From the NCBI RefSeq assembly GCF_949628215.1, contig NC_134282.1, positions 15,046,723-15,110,722 of the forward strand: DNA of 64,000 bases, written 5' to 3'. The first letter of the stretch is position 1, and each line of letters begins with the position of its first letter. The stretch is from Phalacrocorax aristotelis (taxonomy: Eukaryota; Chordata; Aves; Suliformes; Phalacrocoracidae). Shown here in pieces: positions 63,401-64,000 of this stretch. The notes beneath the pieces were generated by a model that had not been told where the DNA came from, searched no databases, and worked only from the letters and a program-made list of their open reading frames with translations. A program made the position numbers and the translations under genes.

Positions 63401-64000
63401 GTGCTGCCGGGAGGGGGCCGGGGCCGGGGCCGGGGCCGGGGGGGACCGGGCAGGGGGATGGGCGGCGGCTGGTTGCGGGCCGGCGGCTGCCGGGAGAGCG
63501 GCGGGCCGGGTCAGGGTCTGGGGGCGCGGGGCAGGAGGACAGGGGCGGCTGCGAGGGGCCGTGTGTGGGACGCGGCTCTCGTGGGGCTCCGGAGGACGAG
63601 TGGCTGCTGGTGCGGGGGGGTGCAGGGGAAGGGGGCATCGTGCGTGCGGTACCCGGGCGCTGCCGGGCCTGGCGCTCGTGCGGGACCGGGGTCCCCCGGG
63701 CCGCGGCCGGGGGCTGAGGGCGGCAGGCAGCCGCCGCGGGAAGCGCCCAGCAGTCCCGGCGGGAGCGCCCCGCCGTCGGGCTCTGTCTGACCCTCCAGAG
63801 CTGCGCTCGTACCTCGGCCCCCAGCATTCCCCGCCTGCTCGGCCGGCCCGCTGTTGGGATGCCGGCACCAGACACGCTCGGTATAACCTTACTTCCCCCT
63901 GTCAGTCCAAGGCACGTACTATTTTGTTTTTCTCCTCTTGAGTGACCGCTTGCCTGTCATTTCCGTAGGCTTCCTTCTGCTTATGTTGGGCAACCTTCCC
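63401..64000 (+). other. ACAP2: ACAP2 intron 1 (start)
   Basis: The first 430 bases are still CpG island, with four GGGGCC units at 63414-63437. The rest is ordinary sequence running off the window. Confidence 0.8.
63414..63437 (+). repeat. (GGGGCC)4 hexanucleotide repeat
   Basis: Four exact GGGGCC units followed by a further G run, starting 14 bases after the ACAP2 exon 1 boundary. It has the four G-tracts needed for a G-quadruplex on the sense strand and RNA. Confidence 0.9.

Larger units (their letters stand above)
62590..63830. promoter_or_regulatory. ACAP2: CpG island and promoter of ACAP2
   Basis: A CpG-dense block with GC boxes (repeated CCCCGCCCC near 63237-63270), no TATA box, and six CCAAT/ATTGG boxes upstream. 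It surrounds the first coding exon at 63348. The long frames on both strands are composition artefacts. Confidence 0.85.

Noticed and set aside
62967-63875. 302-codon minus-strand frame over the ACAP2 CpG island
   Set aside because: Low-complexity Pro/Ser/Arg/Gly composition, antisense to a well-identified exon, with no recognisable domain.

Overview
The window is vertebrate nuclear DNA, and almost certainly avian. It carries intron-split genes with GT/AG borders, CpG-island promoters, AATAAA polyadenylation signals and several CR1 LINE 3' fragments of the kind that dominates bird genomes. I cannot name the species. There is no bacterial or phage content, no CRISPR array and no rRNA or convincing tRNA gene.

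Four protein-coding genes lie head to tail on the + strand. (1) BDH1, a short-chain dehydrogenase of the D-beta-hydroxybutyrate dehydrogenase type: five coding exons between 5321 and 23354, a CpG-island promoter at about 4560-5660, and a probable poly(A) signal at 25145. (2) APOD, apolipoprotein D, a secreted lipocalin: a TATA box at 37480, a noncoding first exon ending at 37568, and four coding exons between 38554 and 42623. (3) PPP1R2, protein phosphatase 1 inhibitor-2: a CpG-island promoter at about 45270-46250 and six coding exons between 45875 and about 57549, with the last exon uncertain. (4) The first coding exon of ACAP2, an ArfGAP with coiled-coil, ankyrin and PH domains, at 63348-63400. 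It sits in a CpG island preceded by a cluster of CCAAT boxes; the rest of the gene is beyond the window.

The order APOD-PPP1R2-ACAP2, all in one orientation, matches human 3q29 as I know it. BDH1 also maps to 3q29 in human, but about 2 Mb from APOD with many genes between. Here only about 12 kb of apparently gene-free DNA separates them. The four genes do not form a shared pathway; the grouping is conserved synteny.

The rest is introns, intergenic DNA and repeats. There is a probable LTR at about 1293-1900, six CR1 fragments (two of them near-identical copies at 15855-16457 and 44356-45243), and short simple repeats. I found no clear previously undescribed system. The best leads are an imperfect inverted repeat at 33415-33564 with a palindromic loop, a perfect 16-bp hairpin at 48258-48294, the divergent C-terminus of PPP1R2, the unusual leader of BDH1, lost ligand-partner and glycosylation residues in APOD, and the CCAAT cluster at ACAP2.
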